Source: DAOMFB01 sp963721385
Lineage (GTDB): Bacteria > Acidobacteriota > Thermoanaerobaculia > UBA5066
Assembly (NCBI GenBank): GCA_963721385.1
Contig: CAVRJB010000013.1
Span: 434,001-498,000, forward strand
Reading direction: 5' to 3'
DNA: 64,000 nt
Made by a program: the position numbers and the translations under genes. Below the pieces are notes generated by a model, which saw nothing but the letters and a program-made list of their open reading frames with translations, did no database searches and was not told the DNA's origin. Positions 11,134 to 22,088 of this stretch are shown here, piece after piece. Each line of letters starts with the position of its first letter. Position 1 is the first letter of the stretch.

Positions 11134-11871
11134 GTGAGGTTGCATCTTCTCGCGGCGGCCGCCGCCGCGCTTGGAGCCGTTTGGGCCGGGACGGCCGGGC
11201 CTCTCCAGGACCCCGCCCCCCGTCCGACGGGCGTCGCGGACGACCTGCGCCGCGAGCGGGAGCTCCTCTCGAACTGGCAGTGGCGAATGAAGACCGAGAT
11301 GAAGGTCGACGGCGTCCCGCGCGTGACGCGCGTCGAGCAGGCTCACCTCTCCCCCGAAGGGGGTCTCGTCAAACGGCTCGTCCGGTTCGAGCGCGCTCCC
11401 GAGGCCACGCCCGTTCCCTACAACGACCCCCGCGCGGGCCGCCCCCTCGGCTCTTCGCCCGAGGAGGACGACTACTTCTTCGACGCCGCCCAGCGCCTGA
11501 TGGAGGTCTACCTCCGCCTCTCCCCCGAGCGCGTGGCCACGTGGGTGAAGGGGGCTGAGCTCCTTTCGGAGGACCCGGACCGCCCCGGGCGCGTCCGGCT
11601 CCGCGGCCGGGGCCTCGGGCGGACGCAGGACGAGGCGCTCCTCTTTCTCGACGTCGCCTCCCGGCGCCCGACCGAGATCGAGGTGAAGACGACCGTCGGG
11701 CTCGAGGTGAAGGAGATCGCCTTCATCCGTGCCACCTTCGAGCGGCTCATGCCCGACCGGCCCGGCGCCGAGCCCGTCATCATCATCAAGAAGATCTTCC
11801 TGAACATGAACCGGGGGCGGCACGCCGTGGCCCTCGAGATGGAGACGTCGGATTTCCGGGCGTGGCCGTAA
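11134..11871 (+). CDS. Secreted protein of unknown function
   Basis: A 245-residue protein beginning at GTG 11134 with a clear signal peptide (LHLLAAAAAALGAVWAG, cleavage near ALG/GTAG). The mature part is soluble, charged and beta-rich, with paired phrases such as WQWRMKTEMKVDG and LLFLDVASRRPTEIEVKT. I recognise no family, although the layout resembles outer-membrane lipoprotein-sorting or periplasmic carrier-type domains. The GTG start is chosen because the signal peptide begins there. It converges with the MFS gene across a GC-rich hairpin. Confidence 0.7.
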   Translation: MRLHLLAAAAAALGAVWAGTAGPLQDPAPRPTGVADDLRRERELLSNWQWRMKTEMKVDGVPRVTRVEQAHLSPEGGLVKRLVRFERAPEATPVPYNDPRAGRPLGSSPEEDDYFFDAAQRLMEVYLRLSPERVATWVKGAELLSEDPDRPGRVRLRGRGLGRTQDEALLFLDVASRRPTEIEVKTTVGLEVKEIAFIRATFERLMPDRPGAEPVIIIKKIFLNMNRGRHAVALEMETSDFRAWP

Positions 11872-11881
11872 GGAGGGGGGT

Positions 11882-11914
11882 CCGGGGGGAAACGTCAGGG
11901 ACGGTTCCCCCCGG
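11882..11914. terminator. Hairpin between convergent genes
   Basis: A perfect 10-bp inverted repeat (CCGGGGGGAA / TTCCCCCCGG) around a 13-nt loop lies between the stops of the convergent genes at 11871 and 11923. A CAAAAA tract follows on the plus strand. The U-run geometry is not classical, so this is a probable terminator or transcript end only. Confidence 0.5.
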
Positions 11915-11922
11915 CAAAAAGG

Positions 11923-13185
11923 CTAGAGAGCCATGACCCCCGTCTGACTCCGGCGAAGAAGAACGACTCCCCCGAACAGGATCAGCGCCACCCCGTTCCC
12001 GACGAGGACCCAAGGCGCCGTGATCGCCGCCGCGAGGATCCCGGCGGCGAGGTTGCCGAGTGGCATCGCCCCCCGGAACGCCAGCGAGTAGACGCTGACG
12101 ACGCGCCCCCGCATCCCCTCCTCCACGTTCGTCTGGACGAGCGTCATGAAGGTCGCGAAGACCGTCACCATCGAGGCCCCGGCCAAGAAGAGGATTGCCA
12201 GCGAGAGCCCTTCCACCCGCGAGGCCGCGAAGGCGATCATCAGGATGCCGAAGATTCCGAGCATCGAGACGCCGACGGCTCCGCGCCGCTTCAGGCCGTG
12301 GAGACCGGCCACCGCGATCGCCCCGACGACCGCCCCGAGGCCGAACGCCGCGAGGAGCTCGCTGTAGCCCTTCGCGTCCCGGCCGAAGACGTCCTTCGCG
12401 AAGACGGGAAGGAAGGTGACGAGCGGGAGGGCGAAGAAGCTCGAGACGAAGGCCAGGCCGACCAGCCCGCGGAGCGGACCCGATTTCCGGACCGACTCGA
12501 CCCCGGCCTTCAGGCTGTCGAGGACCGAGCCCGACTCGGGCGGCGCCGAGAGCGCGCCGCGCCGGAGGGCGAGGAGGGCGGCGATGACGAAGAAGAACGA
12601 CATCCCGTTCAGCGCGAAGCAGGCGGCGGCGCCGAGCGCGTAGTAGGCCCACCCGCCGAGGACCGGCCCGATGACCCGGGCGAGATTGAACTGGATCGAG
12701 TTCAGGGCCACCGCGTTCGGAAGGTCCTCCCGGTCGACGAGCGTCGGAACGAGGGCCTGGTAGGCCGGCCCCCCGAACGACTGGGCGAGGCCGACGACGA
12801 GGGCGAGGACGAGGATCATCCAGACCTGCACCCACGAGAGCGCGACGAGGGCCGCGAGCAGGAAGGCCGAGGAGAGCTGGAGGAACTGCGAGGCGAGGAG
12901 GATCCGGCGCCGGTCGACCCGGTCGGCGAGGACCCCTCCGAAGAGGGAGAAGAAGAGGAAGGGGGCCTCCGAGAGGAAGGCGCAGAGCCCCAGATAGAAA
13001 GGAGACCCGGTCAGCGTCAGGATGAGCCAGTTCTGGGCCACCGTCTGCATCCAGGTCCCGACGCTCGACGTGAATGCCCCGGCCCAGAGCAGCCGGTAGT
13101 CCCGGTACGTGAACGCCTTGAAAACCCGTCTCAGTCGCTCACGCACCCGTGGAGTCTCGCACGGGGTTTCGAAGGCGCGCTCCAT
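11923..13185 (-). CDS. MFS transporter, EntS-like exporter
   Basis: A 420-residue major facilitator with 12 predicted membrane helices. The start AFTYRDYRLLWAGAFTSSVGTWMQ and the loop motif GGVLADRVDRRRIL (MFS motif A) match the EntS/MFS_3 group of drug and siderophore exporters. A second copy of the loop motif occurs after helix 8 (NVEEGMRGRVVSVYS). The substrate is unknown. The gene is alone, upstream of and divergent from the respiratory operon, with a 154-bp gap between the two starts. Confidence 0.88.
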   Translation of the reverse strand: MERAFETPCETPRVRERLRRVFKAFTYRDYRLLWAGAFTSSVGTWMQTVAQNWLILTLTGSPFYLGLCAFLSEAPFLFFSLFGGVLADRVDRRRILLASQFLQLSSAFLLAALVALSWVQVWMILVLALVVGLAQSFGGPAYQALVPTLVDREDLPNAVALNSIQFNLARVIGPVLGGWAYYALGAAACFALNGMSFFFVIAALLALRRGALSAPPESGSVLDSLKAGVESVRKSGPLRGLVGLAFVSSFFALPLVTFLPVFAKDVFGRDAKGYSELLAAFGLGAVVGAIAVAGLHGLKRRGAVGVSMLGIFGILMIAFAASRVEGLSLAILFLAGASMVTVFATFMTLVQTNVEEGMRGRVVSVYSLAFRGAMPLGNLAAGILAAAITAPWVLVGNGVALILFGGVVLLRRSQTGVMAL

Positions 13186-13322
13186 CGCTTCCCTGCTCTA
13201 CGCGCCTCTCGCCCGGAGGGTTGCGGGCCCGGACGAACCGGGGAGGGATTTTACGGGGCGAACCTGCTCTCGCCGCGAGGGTTGGCCGGGACTTTCCTCA
13301 CCAGAAAAAAGAGTTTTCGTAG

Positions 13323-13328
13323 TATAAA
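13323..13328 (+). promoter_or_regulatory. Putative -10 box (TATAAA) of the ACIII/oxidase operon
   Basis: AGTATAAAAC stands out in an AT-rich stretch just ahead of actA. The hexamer ends 11 nt before the ATG at 13340 and there is no Shine-Dalgarno, so the operon mRNA may begin almost at the start codon. No clear -35 is seen. Confidence 0.45.
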
Positions 13329-13339
13329 ACGCGCCTCGA

Positions 13340-13996
13340 ATGTCTCAGATATTCCAGAAGAGCGCCAACGCCCTTTCGCGCGTGTCAATGATCAGCCTGG
13401 TTGTCCTCCTGGGGGGCGTCGGGTACGCCGCCTGGGAGATCAACAAGGGGGGCCTGACGACCGGCCAGGGGGTCACGGTCGAGCAGCCGATTCCGTTCAG
13501 CCACGACCACCACGTTTCGGGGCTGGGGATCGACTGCCGCTATTGCCACACGGCGGTCGAGACCTCTTCGAACGCCGGAATCCCGCCGACGGCCACCTGC
13601 TACAACTGCCACCGGCTGATCTGGAACGACGCACCGATGCTGGCTCCCGTCCGGGAGAGCTACCGGACCGGCCAGCCCCTCACCTGGAACAAGGTCCACG
13701 ACCTTCCTGACTTCGTCTATTTCAACCATTCCATCCACGTGGCAAAAGGGGTCGGCTGCGTCTCCTGCCACGGCCGGATCGACAGAATGAAGCTGGTCTA
13801 CCAGGCCCAGTCACTTCAGATGAGCTGGTGCCTCGACTGTCATCGGAACCCCGAGGCGAACCTCCGCCCGCGGAGCGAGGTCTTCAACATGACGTGGGAA
13901 GCGAAGGACCAGAAGACCCTCGGCGCGGCGCTGAAGAAGGAGTACGGCCTTCGGAGCACGTTCGCACTGACCAACTGCAGCACCTGCCACCGCTGA
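13340..13996 (+). CDS. actA: Alternative complex III subunit ActA, pentaheme cytochrome c
   Basis: A 218-residue membrane-anchored multiheme cytochrome, the electron-exit subunit of alternative complex III (quinol:cytochrome c oxidoreductase). An N-terminal hydrophobic segment (VSMISLVVLLGGVGYAAW) anchors it. The periplasmic part carries five CXXCH heme sites: CRYCH, CYNCH, CVSCH, CLDCH and CSTCH, the last at the very C-terminus. Five hemes is the number known for ActA. It is the first gene of the operon, followed 24 nt later by actB. Confidence 0.95.
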   Translation: MSQIFQKSANALSRVSMISLVVLLGGVGYAAWEINKGGLTTGQGVTVEQPIPFSHDHHVSGLGIDCRYCHTAVETSSNAGIPPTATCYNCHRLIWNDAPMLAPVRESYRTGQPLTWNKVHDLPDFVYFNHSIHVAKGVGCVSCHGRIDRMKLVYQAQSLQMSWCLDCHRNPEANLRPRSEVFNMTWEAKDQKTLGAALKKEYGLRSTFALTNCSTCHR

Positions 13997-14020
13997 AGGC
14001 ATGAGGGTTCCGAGGTAAGG

Positions 14021-17000
14021 ATGTCCAGAAAAGAAGTGATGGAGGGGCGCGCCCAGTGGCGGAGCCTCGAGGAGCTGGCGGGGACGCCCGGCTTCGAGGA
14101 GAGGCTCGGCCGGGAGTTCCCGCTCCACGCGGCCACGTGGGACGAGGGGCTCTCCCGCCGCCGGTTCCTCGAGCTCTCGGGCGCCTCGCTGGCGCTCGGC
14201 GGCCTCGTGGCCTGCACGCGCCAGCCGCGCGAAAGAATCATCCCGTACGTGAAGCAGCCCGAGGAGATCCTCCCGGGCCGCCCGCTCTTTTTCGCGAGCT
14301 CGTTCACTCTTGCCGGCTACGCCTCGGGCCTTCTGGTCGAGAGCCACATGGGGCGCCCCACGAAGATCGAGGGAAACCCCGACCACCCGTCCAGCCTCGG
14401 TGCGACGACCGCCTTCGCGCAGGCCTCGGTCCTCTCCCTCTACGACCCCGACCGCTCGCAGACGATCACCGAGTTCGGCCGGACGCGGACCTGGAACGCC
14501 TTCCTCGAGGCGTTCGGCGCGAAGATGAAACCGATCCGCGGCCTTCAGGGCGAAGGGCTCCGGATCCTGACCGGCGCCGTCACGTCGCCGACGCTCGCCG
14601 GGCAGCTGAAGGCGCTCCTCGCCGCGATGCCGAAGGCGAAGTGGCACCAGTGGGAAGCGGCCGGCCGCGACCGCGTCCGCGCCGGCGCCAGGCTGGTCTG
14701 GGACGCTCCCGTCGAGGTCCGGTACGACTTCTCGAAGGCCGACGTCGTCGTGGCGCTCGACGCCGACCCGTTCGTCGAGGGCCCGGGGGCGCTTCCCTAC
14801 GCGCGCCAGTTCGCCCGCCGCCGCCGCGCGGCCGCGACCGATCCCGCCGCCGCGCCGGTCCGCTTCTACGCCGTCGAGACCTTCCCCTCCACGGGCGGCG
14901 TCCTTGCCGACAACCGCCTCGCGCTCCCCCCGCGCGACCTCCCCGCCGCCGCCGCGGCCCTTGCGGCCGAGCTCGGCGTCGGAAGCGTGACGAAGCCTGC
15001 CGGGCTCGACGGGGAGCGCGCCGCGTTCGTCGCCGCCGTCGCGGCCGACCTGAAGAAGAGCGCCGGGCGGAGCGTCGTCGTTCCCGGCGAATACGCCCCG
15101 CCGGGCATCCACGCCCTCGCGCACGCGATGAACCTCCTCCTCGGAAACGTCGGGACGACCGTCCTCCTGACCGATCCCGTCGAGGCGGCTCCGGTCGACC
15201 AGCTTGCCTCGATCCGGGACCTGACGGCCGATCTCGCCGGCGGCAAGGTGGACCTCCTCCTCGTCCTCGGCGCGAACCCCGTCTTCGACGCGCCGGCCGA
15301 CCTCGACTTCGCGGCGGCGATCCAGAAGGCGGCGCTCCGCGTCGACCTCGGTCTCTACGCCGACGAGACGGCGCAGTACTGCCAGTGGAACGTCAACGAG
15401 GCCCATCCCCTCGAGACCTGGAGCGACGGCCGCGGCCACGACGGCACGGTGGCGATCCAGCAGCCCCTCATCGACCCGCTCTATGCCGGCAAGTCGGCTC
15501 ACGAGCTCCTCGAGGCGCTCGCGGTCGCCGGGACCGAGACGCCGGCCCGCTCCTCGGCCGAGATCGTGAAGGCCTCATGGCAGGCCGCGCGCGGCGCCGC
15601 GGGGTTCGACTCGTTCTGGCGGAAGTCGCTCCACGACGGCCTCGTCGCGGGAAGCGCCCTCGCCCCGAAGTCGATGCCTCCCCGCCCGGACGCCGGAGCC
15701 CGCGCCGTCGAGGCGCTCGGGGTTTCGGCCCGGAGCTTCTCGCCCGCCGGCTCCGCCGTCGACGTTCTCCTCCGTCCCGACCCGGGCCTTTTCGACGGCC
15801 GCTTCGCGAACAGCGCCTGGCTGCAGGAACTGCCGCGGCCCCAGACGAAGCTCGTCTGGGACAACGCCGCCCACGTCTCGGTGCGGACCTCGAAGCAGCT
15901 CGGTCTCGCGCAGGATGACGTCGTCACGATCTCCACGGACGGCCGGAAGATCGAGGTCGCCATCTTCATCCTCCCGGGCCATCCGGACGGAGCCGTGACG
16001 ATCCACTTCGGCCACGGCCGGACGCGCGCCGGGAAGGTCGGGAACGGCGCGGGCGTCGACGTCTATCCGCTCCGCACCTCGGCGGCCCTCTGGGAGATTC
16101 CGGGCGCGAAGATCGAGAAGACGGGCCGGACCTACCCGCTCGTCACGACCCAGCAGCACTTCAACATGGAGGGGCGGAACCTCGCCCGCCACGGAACGCT
16201 CGCGAACTACCGGAAGGACCCCGGCTTCGTCGAAGCGATGAACGAGCCGGGCTACAAGGCGATCTCGCTCTACCCGCCCTACGAGTACAAGACGCACGCC
16301 TGGGGGATGGCCGTGAACCTCTCGGCCTGCACGGGGTGCAACGCCTGCGTCGTCGCCTGCCAGGCCGAGAACAACATCCCGACCGTGGGGAAGGACCAGG
16401 TCAGCCGCGGCCGCGAGATGCAGTGGATCCGGATCGACCGCTATCACGAGGGATCGCCGGAGCACCCGGCGGTCTTCAACCAGCCCGTCTTCTGCATGCA
16501 CTGCGAGAAGGCGCCCTGCGAGGTCGTCTGCCCTGTCGCCGCCACGACGCACAGCGAGGAAGGTCTCAACGAGATGACCTACAACCGCTGCGTCGGGACG
16601 AAGTACTGCTCGAACAACTGCCCGTACAAGGTGCGGCGGTTCAACTTCTACGAGTTCAACGAGGACCGGAAGCTCCCCGTGATGGAGCTCCTCGCGAACC
16701 CCGACGTCACGGTCCGGACGCTCGGCGTCATGGAGAAGTGCACCTACTGCGTGCAGCGGATCAACCGGGGCCGGATCGCCGCCGAGAAGGAGAACCGGAG
16801 GGTCAAGGACGGCGAGATCGTGACGGCCTGCCAGCAGGTCTGCCCGACGGAAGCGCTCGTCTTCGGCGACATCAACGACCCGGCCGCGAAGGTGACGGCG
16901 CTGAAGAAGGAGCCGCTCAACTACTCGCTCCTCGAGACGCTGAACACGATCCCGCGGACGACCTACCTCGCGAAGCTCTCGAACCCCCACCCCGCTCTCG

Positions 17001-17046
17001 CGACCGGGACCGGGACCCCCGGGCACGGGAAGGAGGGACACGCCTG

Positions 17047-17047
<1 letters not shown>
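14021..17047 (+). CDS. actB: Alternative complex III subunit ActB, fused molybdopterin-like and iron-sulfur protein
   Basis: A 1,008-residue periplasmic subunit of alternative complex III. A twin-arginine signal SRRRFL (residues 45-50) is followed by a lipobox-like LVAC, suggesting Tat export and lipidation. The first two thirds resemble molybdopterin oxidoreductases, though ActB proteins are known to lack the cofactor. The last third holds four cysteine clusters: CTGCNACVVAC, CMHCEKAPCEVVC, the CSNNCPYKV block and CTYCVQRI with CQQVCP. These bind three 4Fe-4S clusters and one 3Fe-4S cluster in solved complexes. Its stop shares one base with the actC start (TGATG). Confidence 0.95.
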
Positions 17048-18416
<1,369 letters not shown>

Positions 18417-18420
<4 letters not shown>

Positions 18421-18983
18421 AGCCGGCCGCTCCCGCCCCGCTCTCCTCCCAGGGGAAGCCGCTCCACGGTCTGATGGCGGAGTTCGCGACGCCGAAGGAC
18501 CTCGTGGCCGGGATCCTCAGCGTCCGGGCCGCCGGCTACACGAAACTCGACGCTTACACGCCCTTCCCGATCGAGGAGGTCATCGAGGCGCTCGACATCC
18601 ACTCCTCGAAGGTCCCGGCCATCGTCCTCGGCGGCGGCTTCTGCGGCCTCGTGGCCGGGTACGGCATGCAGTACTGGATGTCGGTCATCGACTACCCGCT
18701 CAACATCGGCGGGCGCCCCTACCACAGCTGGGTCGCGTTCATCCCCCCGACGTTCGAGACGACGGTCCTCTTCGCCGGCCTCGCGGCCGTCTTCGGCATG
18801 CTGGCGGTGAACGGCTTCCCGCGGCCGTACCACCCTGTCTTCAACGTCGAGCGGTTCCACCTCGCCTCGCGCGACCGGTACTTCCTCGTCGTCGAGGCGC
18901 ACGACCCGAAGTTCGACGTGAGGGGGACGCGCGACGCCCTCGCCGCGACGCGGAACGCCGGGGTCCACGAGGTGGAGGAGTGA
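18417..18983 (+). CDS. actD: Alternative complex III subunit ActD (DUF3341)
   Basis: A 188-residue subunit of alternative complex III with two membrane helices. The opening GLMAEFATPKDLVAGILSVRAAGYTKLDAYTPFPIE is characteristic of the DUF3341/ActD family (shown here only in part: LMAEFATP, YTPFPIEE). A helical hairpin follows (AIVLGGGFCGLVAGYGMQYW and TTVLFAGLAAVFGMLAVNG). The GTG start at 18417 overlaps the actC stop as GTGA. Its own stop overlaps the actE start in the same way. Confidence 0.93.
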
Positions 18984-19612
18984 CGAAGCGCGCGTTCGTC
19001 CTCGCCCTCGCCGTCGCGGCGCTCGCCGCCGCCGGCTGCCGGCAGGGTCTCTACAACCAGCAGAAGATGAAGCCGTTTCGCCCCGACCCGATCTTCGCGG
19101 ATGGCACCTCGGCGCGGCCCCTCCCCGCGGGCACGGTGGCGCGCGGCTTCCTCCGGAACGACCGGGCCCTCGACTTCGGCCAGGATCCGGACGGGAAGTT
19201 CGTCACCGAGATCCCCGTCACCGTGACGAAGGAGCTCCTCCTCCGCGGCCGGGAGCGTTACAACATCTACTGCTCGCCCTGCCACGGCCGGAGCGGCGAC
19301 GGCCTCGGCATGATCGTGCAGCGCGGCTTCAAACGGCCTCCTTCGTTCTACATCGACCGGCTCCGGAACGAACGGATCGGCTACTTCTTCGACGTCATGT
19401 CGAACGGCTTCAACCAGATGTCGTCGTACGCCTCCCAGGTTCCGGTCGCGGACCGGTGGGCCATCGCCGCCTACGTCCGCGCGCTCCAGTTCTCCCGGAG
19501 CGCGCCCGTGGCGCTCCTCTCCGACCACGACCGGCAGGAGCTGAAGAACGCGCCCGCCGCGGCGGCCGACCCGCTCGGCGCCGGTGCCCTGCCGCAGGAA
19601 CAGCCGAAGTGA
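18980..19612 (+). CDS. actE: Alternative complex III subunit ActE, monoheme cytochrome c lipoprotein
   Basis: A 210-residue periplasmic lipoprotein cytochrome. The signal LALAVAALAAAGC gives a lipobox with the cysteine near residue 20, and one heme site CSPCHG lies near residue 95. A distal methionine candidate lies in SSYASQVPVADRW or FDVMSNGFNQM. ActE carries one heme in characterised complexes. It starts at GTG 18980, inside the actD stop (GTGA). Confidence 0.92.
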   Translation: MTKRAFVLALAVAALAAAGCRQGLYNQQKMKPFRPDPIFADGTSARPLPAGTVARGFLRNDRALDFGQDPDGKFVTEIPVTVTKELLLRGRERYNIYCSPCHGRSGDGLGMIVQRGFKRPPSFYIDRLRNERIGYFFDVMSNGFNQMSSYASQVPVADRWAIAAYVRALQFSRSAPVALLSDHDRQELKNAPAAAADPLGAGALPQEQPK

Positions 19613-20805
19613 ACACCCCCGACTACGCTCCCCCTGCCGCCGACCTCGACGCCTTTTCGAAGAAGGCCTTCATCGTCGGAGCCTTCGCTCTCGCGGCCTG
19701 CGCCGCCGGGTACTTCACGGCGCCGGAACGGTTCTTCCGCTCGTGGCTCACCGGCTGGGTCTGGGTCCTCGGCATCGCGCTCGGCGCCCATGCGGTCTAC
19801 CTCGTCCATCTCCTTTCCCGCGGGGCATGGGGCCTCGTCGTCCGTCGTGTCCTCGAGGCCGCGGGGCGGACGATCCCGGCCTTCGCGCTCTTCTTCCTGC
19901 CGATCCTGCCCGGCCTCACGGTCCTCTACCCGTGGGCCGACGCCGGTCGCGTCGCGCACGATGAGATTCTTCACCATCAAGCGACCTACCTGAACGTCCC
20001 CTTCTTCCTCGGGCGCCTCGTCCTCTACTTCCTCATCTGGGCCGGTTTCGCATACGCCCTCTCGAATCTTTCCGGAAAGCAGGACAGGTCGGCGGATCCG
20101 GCGGACATCGAGCGGAAGATGCAGATGCTGGCGGGGCCGGGGCTCGTCCTCCACATCCTCGCCGTCACCTTCTTCGCCGTCGACGTCTTCATGTCCCTGA
20201 ACCCGCACTGGTTCTCGACGATCTACGGCCTCTACCTCCTCGGCGGACAGGGGGTCTCGGGGATGGCGTTCGTCATCCTCATCGCCCTTCTCCTCTCGAC
20301 GCGGAAGCCGATGGACGCGGTCCTCCAGCCCCGGCACGTTCACGACTGGGGGAAGCTCCTCCTCGCCTTCATGATGCTCTGGTCCTACTTCGCCTTCTCG
20401 CAGTTCCTGATCGTCTGGTCCGGCGACCTGCCGGAGGAGATCGGCTTCTTCAAGGACCGATTCACGGGCGGCTGGGGCGCCGTCGCGGTCGGGCTCGTCC
20501 TCTTCCACTTCGCCGTTCCGTTCCTGATCCTCCTCTCACGGAACCTGAAGCGCGACGTGAAGAAGCTCTCCGTCGTGGCAGCGCTTCTTCTCGTGATGCG
20601 CTGGGTCGACCTCTGGTGGCTCTCGGCCCCGGCGTTCAGCCCGGAGCTCCTGACGTTCCACTGGCTCGACGTCGCCGCGCCCCTCGCGATGGGCGGGATC
20701 TTCCTCGGCCTCTTCGCGCGGCAGCTCCGAGGCCGGCCTCTCCTCCCGGTTCACGACCCGCACCTTGCGGACGCGATCGCCGTGCCGGAGGGACACCATG
20801 TCTGA
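19609..20805 (+). CDS. actF: Alternative complex III subunit ActF, ten-helix membrane protein
   Basis: A 398-residue polytopic protein, the second NrfD-like membrane subunit of alternative complex III, paralogous to ActC. It has about ten hydrophobic helices, with conserved-looking polar positions in HDEILHHQATYLNVPFF, SLNPHWFSTIYG, LLAFMMLWSYFAFSQFLIVW and MRWVDLWW. The GTG start at 19609 overlaps the actE stop in GTGA. The 3' end overlaps the next gene by 8 nt. Confidence 0.93.
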   Translation: MNTPDYAPPAADLDAFSKKAFIVGAFALAACAAGYFTAPERFFRSWLTGWVWVLGIALGAHAVYLVHLLSRGAWGLVVRRVLEAAGRTIPAFALFFLPILPGLTVLYPWADAGRVAHDEILHHQATYLNVPFFLGRLVLYFLIWAGFAYALSNLSGKQDRSADPADIERKMQMLAGPGLVLHILAVTFFAVDVFMSLNPHWFSTIYGLYLLGGQGVSGMAFVILIALLLSTRKPMDAVLQPRHVHDWGKLLLAFMMLWSYFAFSQFLIVWSGDLPEEIGFFKDRFTGGWGAVAVGLVLFHFAVPFLILLSRNLKRDVKKLSVVAALLLVMRWVDLWWLSAPAFSPELLTFHWLDVAAPLAMGGIFLGLFARQLRGRPLLPVHDPHLADAIAVPEGHHV

Positions 20806-21235
20806 CGCGCACGGGCACGGCCCGTCCGCCCCGACGCCGGGTGGTTTCGACAACGAGCTGAACTACCGGGCGATCTGGAAGTTCACGATTTTCGTCGCGG
20901 CCGTGACGCTGGTGGCGATCGTTCTGATGTGGGGGCTTTCGAGCGCCCTGAAGAAGGACATTGCCGGCCGCCAGCCGCCGCCGCCGGTCCTCGCCGGCGC
21001 GCGGACGCAGCCGCTCCCCCCCGCGCCGCGCCTTCAGACAAACCCGCCGATCGTTCTGAACGAGCTACGCGAGCGGGAGAACGCCGTCCTGACTTCCTAC
21101 GCCTGGGTCGACAGGGAGAAGGGGATCGCCCAGATTCCGGTCGACCGCGCCCTCGAAATTCTCGCGGCGAAGGGCCTCCCCGTGCCGCCGACCGCGACGC
21201 CGGGCGCCGCGCCCGCCGCCGGGGCCGCGAAGTGA
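20798..21235 (+). CDS. Small single-helix protein of the ACIII/oxidase operon
   Basis: A 145-residue protein with a polar histidine-rich N-terminus, one membrane helix (FTIFVAAVTLVAIVLMWGL) and a proline/alanine-rich tail. Between them is LTSYAWVDREKGIAQIPVDRA, a motif I associate with small proteins in respiratory clusters of several phyla (only its core YAWVDREKG and IPVDRA is certain here). It could be an ActG-like ACIII accessory subunit or an oxidase assembly factor; the sequence does not decide. Its position between actF and SCO, overlapping both, argues for a role in the complex. Confidence 0.75.
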   Translation: MSDAHGHGPSAPTPGGFDNELNYRAIWKFTIFVAAVTLVAIVLMWGLSSALKKDIAGRQPPPPVLAGARTQPLPPAPRLQTNPPIVLNELRERENAVLTSYAWVDREKGIAQIPVDRALEILAAKGLPVPPTATPGAAPAAGAAK

Positions 21236-22086
21236 AGGCTCGTTCCGTCAGCGCTGCGGCGCTCGTTCTGTCACTCGCCGTCGCGGCTGCACCGGCGCTC
21301 GCACAGGGGTTCACCGGCGGGAAGGCCGAGACCCCGCTCCCGCCGCCCCCGACGAAGGACGTCGGCTTCGACCAGAAGCTGGGCGACCAGGTTCCGCTGA
21401 ACCTCGTCTTCAAGGACGAGGAGGGGCGGACGGTGAAGCTCTCCGAGTACTTCGGAAAAAAGCCCGTCGTCCTGAACCTCATGTACTTCGAGTGCCCGAT
21501 GCTCTGCGGGATGGCCATCGAGGGTCTCCTTCGGAGCCTCCGCGCCCTGACGTTCGACGCGGGGAAGGAGTTCGACGTCCTGACCGTCAGCTTCGACCCG
21601 CGCGAGGGGCCCGACCTCGCGAAGGCGAAGCGGACGAACGTCCTCGGGCAGTACGGCCGCCCGTCCGCGGAGAAGGGCTGGCATTTCCTGACCGGCGACG
21701 AGGCCTCGGTCAAGGCGCTGACGTCGGCCGTCGGCTTCCGCTACGTCTGGGACGAGAGCCAGAAGCAGTTCGCGCACGCGACGGGCATCGTCGTTCTGAC
21801 GCCACAGGGGAAGATCTCGCGCTACTTCTTCGGCATCGAATACTCCACGAAGGACCTCCGGCTGGGGCTGATGGACTCCACGTCGGAGAAAATCGGCAAC
21901 CTCGCCGACAAGATGCTCCTCATGTGCTACCACTACGACCCGAAGTCGGGGCGTTACACCCCCGCCATCACGAGGGTCCTCAAGGGCGGAGCGGCGTTGA
22001 CCCTCCTCGTTCTCGTCAGCTTCATCGTCGTCATGCTGCGGCGCGAGAGGCGGGGCGAAGGCGGCGGCTCGAGGAGGGCCGCCTGA
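21232..22086 (+). CDS. SCO1/SenC-family copper chaperone for cytochrome oxidase
   Basis: A 284-residue thioredoxin-fold protein that delivers copper to the CuA site of cytochrome oxidase subunit II. It has a signal peptide ending near ALAQG, the copper-binding pair CPMLC in FECPMLCG, the family's DPRE motif and the conserved histidine in QFAHATGIVVL. Unusually, a C-terminal membrane helix (LTLLVLVSFIVVML) follows, so it may be anchored at both ends or after signal cleavage. It starts at GTG 21232, overlapping the previous stop as GTGA, and lies 2 nt before coxB. Confidence 0.92.
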   Translation: MKARSVSAAALVLSLAVAAAPALAQGFTGGKAETPLPPPPTKDVGFDQKLGDQVPLNLVFKDEEGRTVKLSEYFGKKPVVLNLMYFECPMLCGMAIEGLLRSLRALTFDAGKEFDVLTVSFDPREGPDLAKAKRTNVLGQYGRPSAEKGWHFLTGDEASVKALTSAVGFRYVWDESQKQFAHATGIVVLTPQGKISRYFFGIEYSTKDLRLGLMDSTSEKIGNLADKMLLMCYHYDPKSGRYTPAITRVLKGGAALTLLVLVSFIVVMLRRERRGEGGGSRRAA

Positions 22087-22088
22087 CC

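Noticed and set aside
13811..15502. Open frame of 563 codons on the minus strand
   Set aside because: Shadow of actA and actB; no recognisable domain and composition typical of antisense frames.
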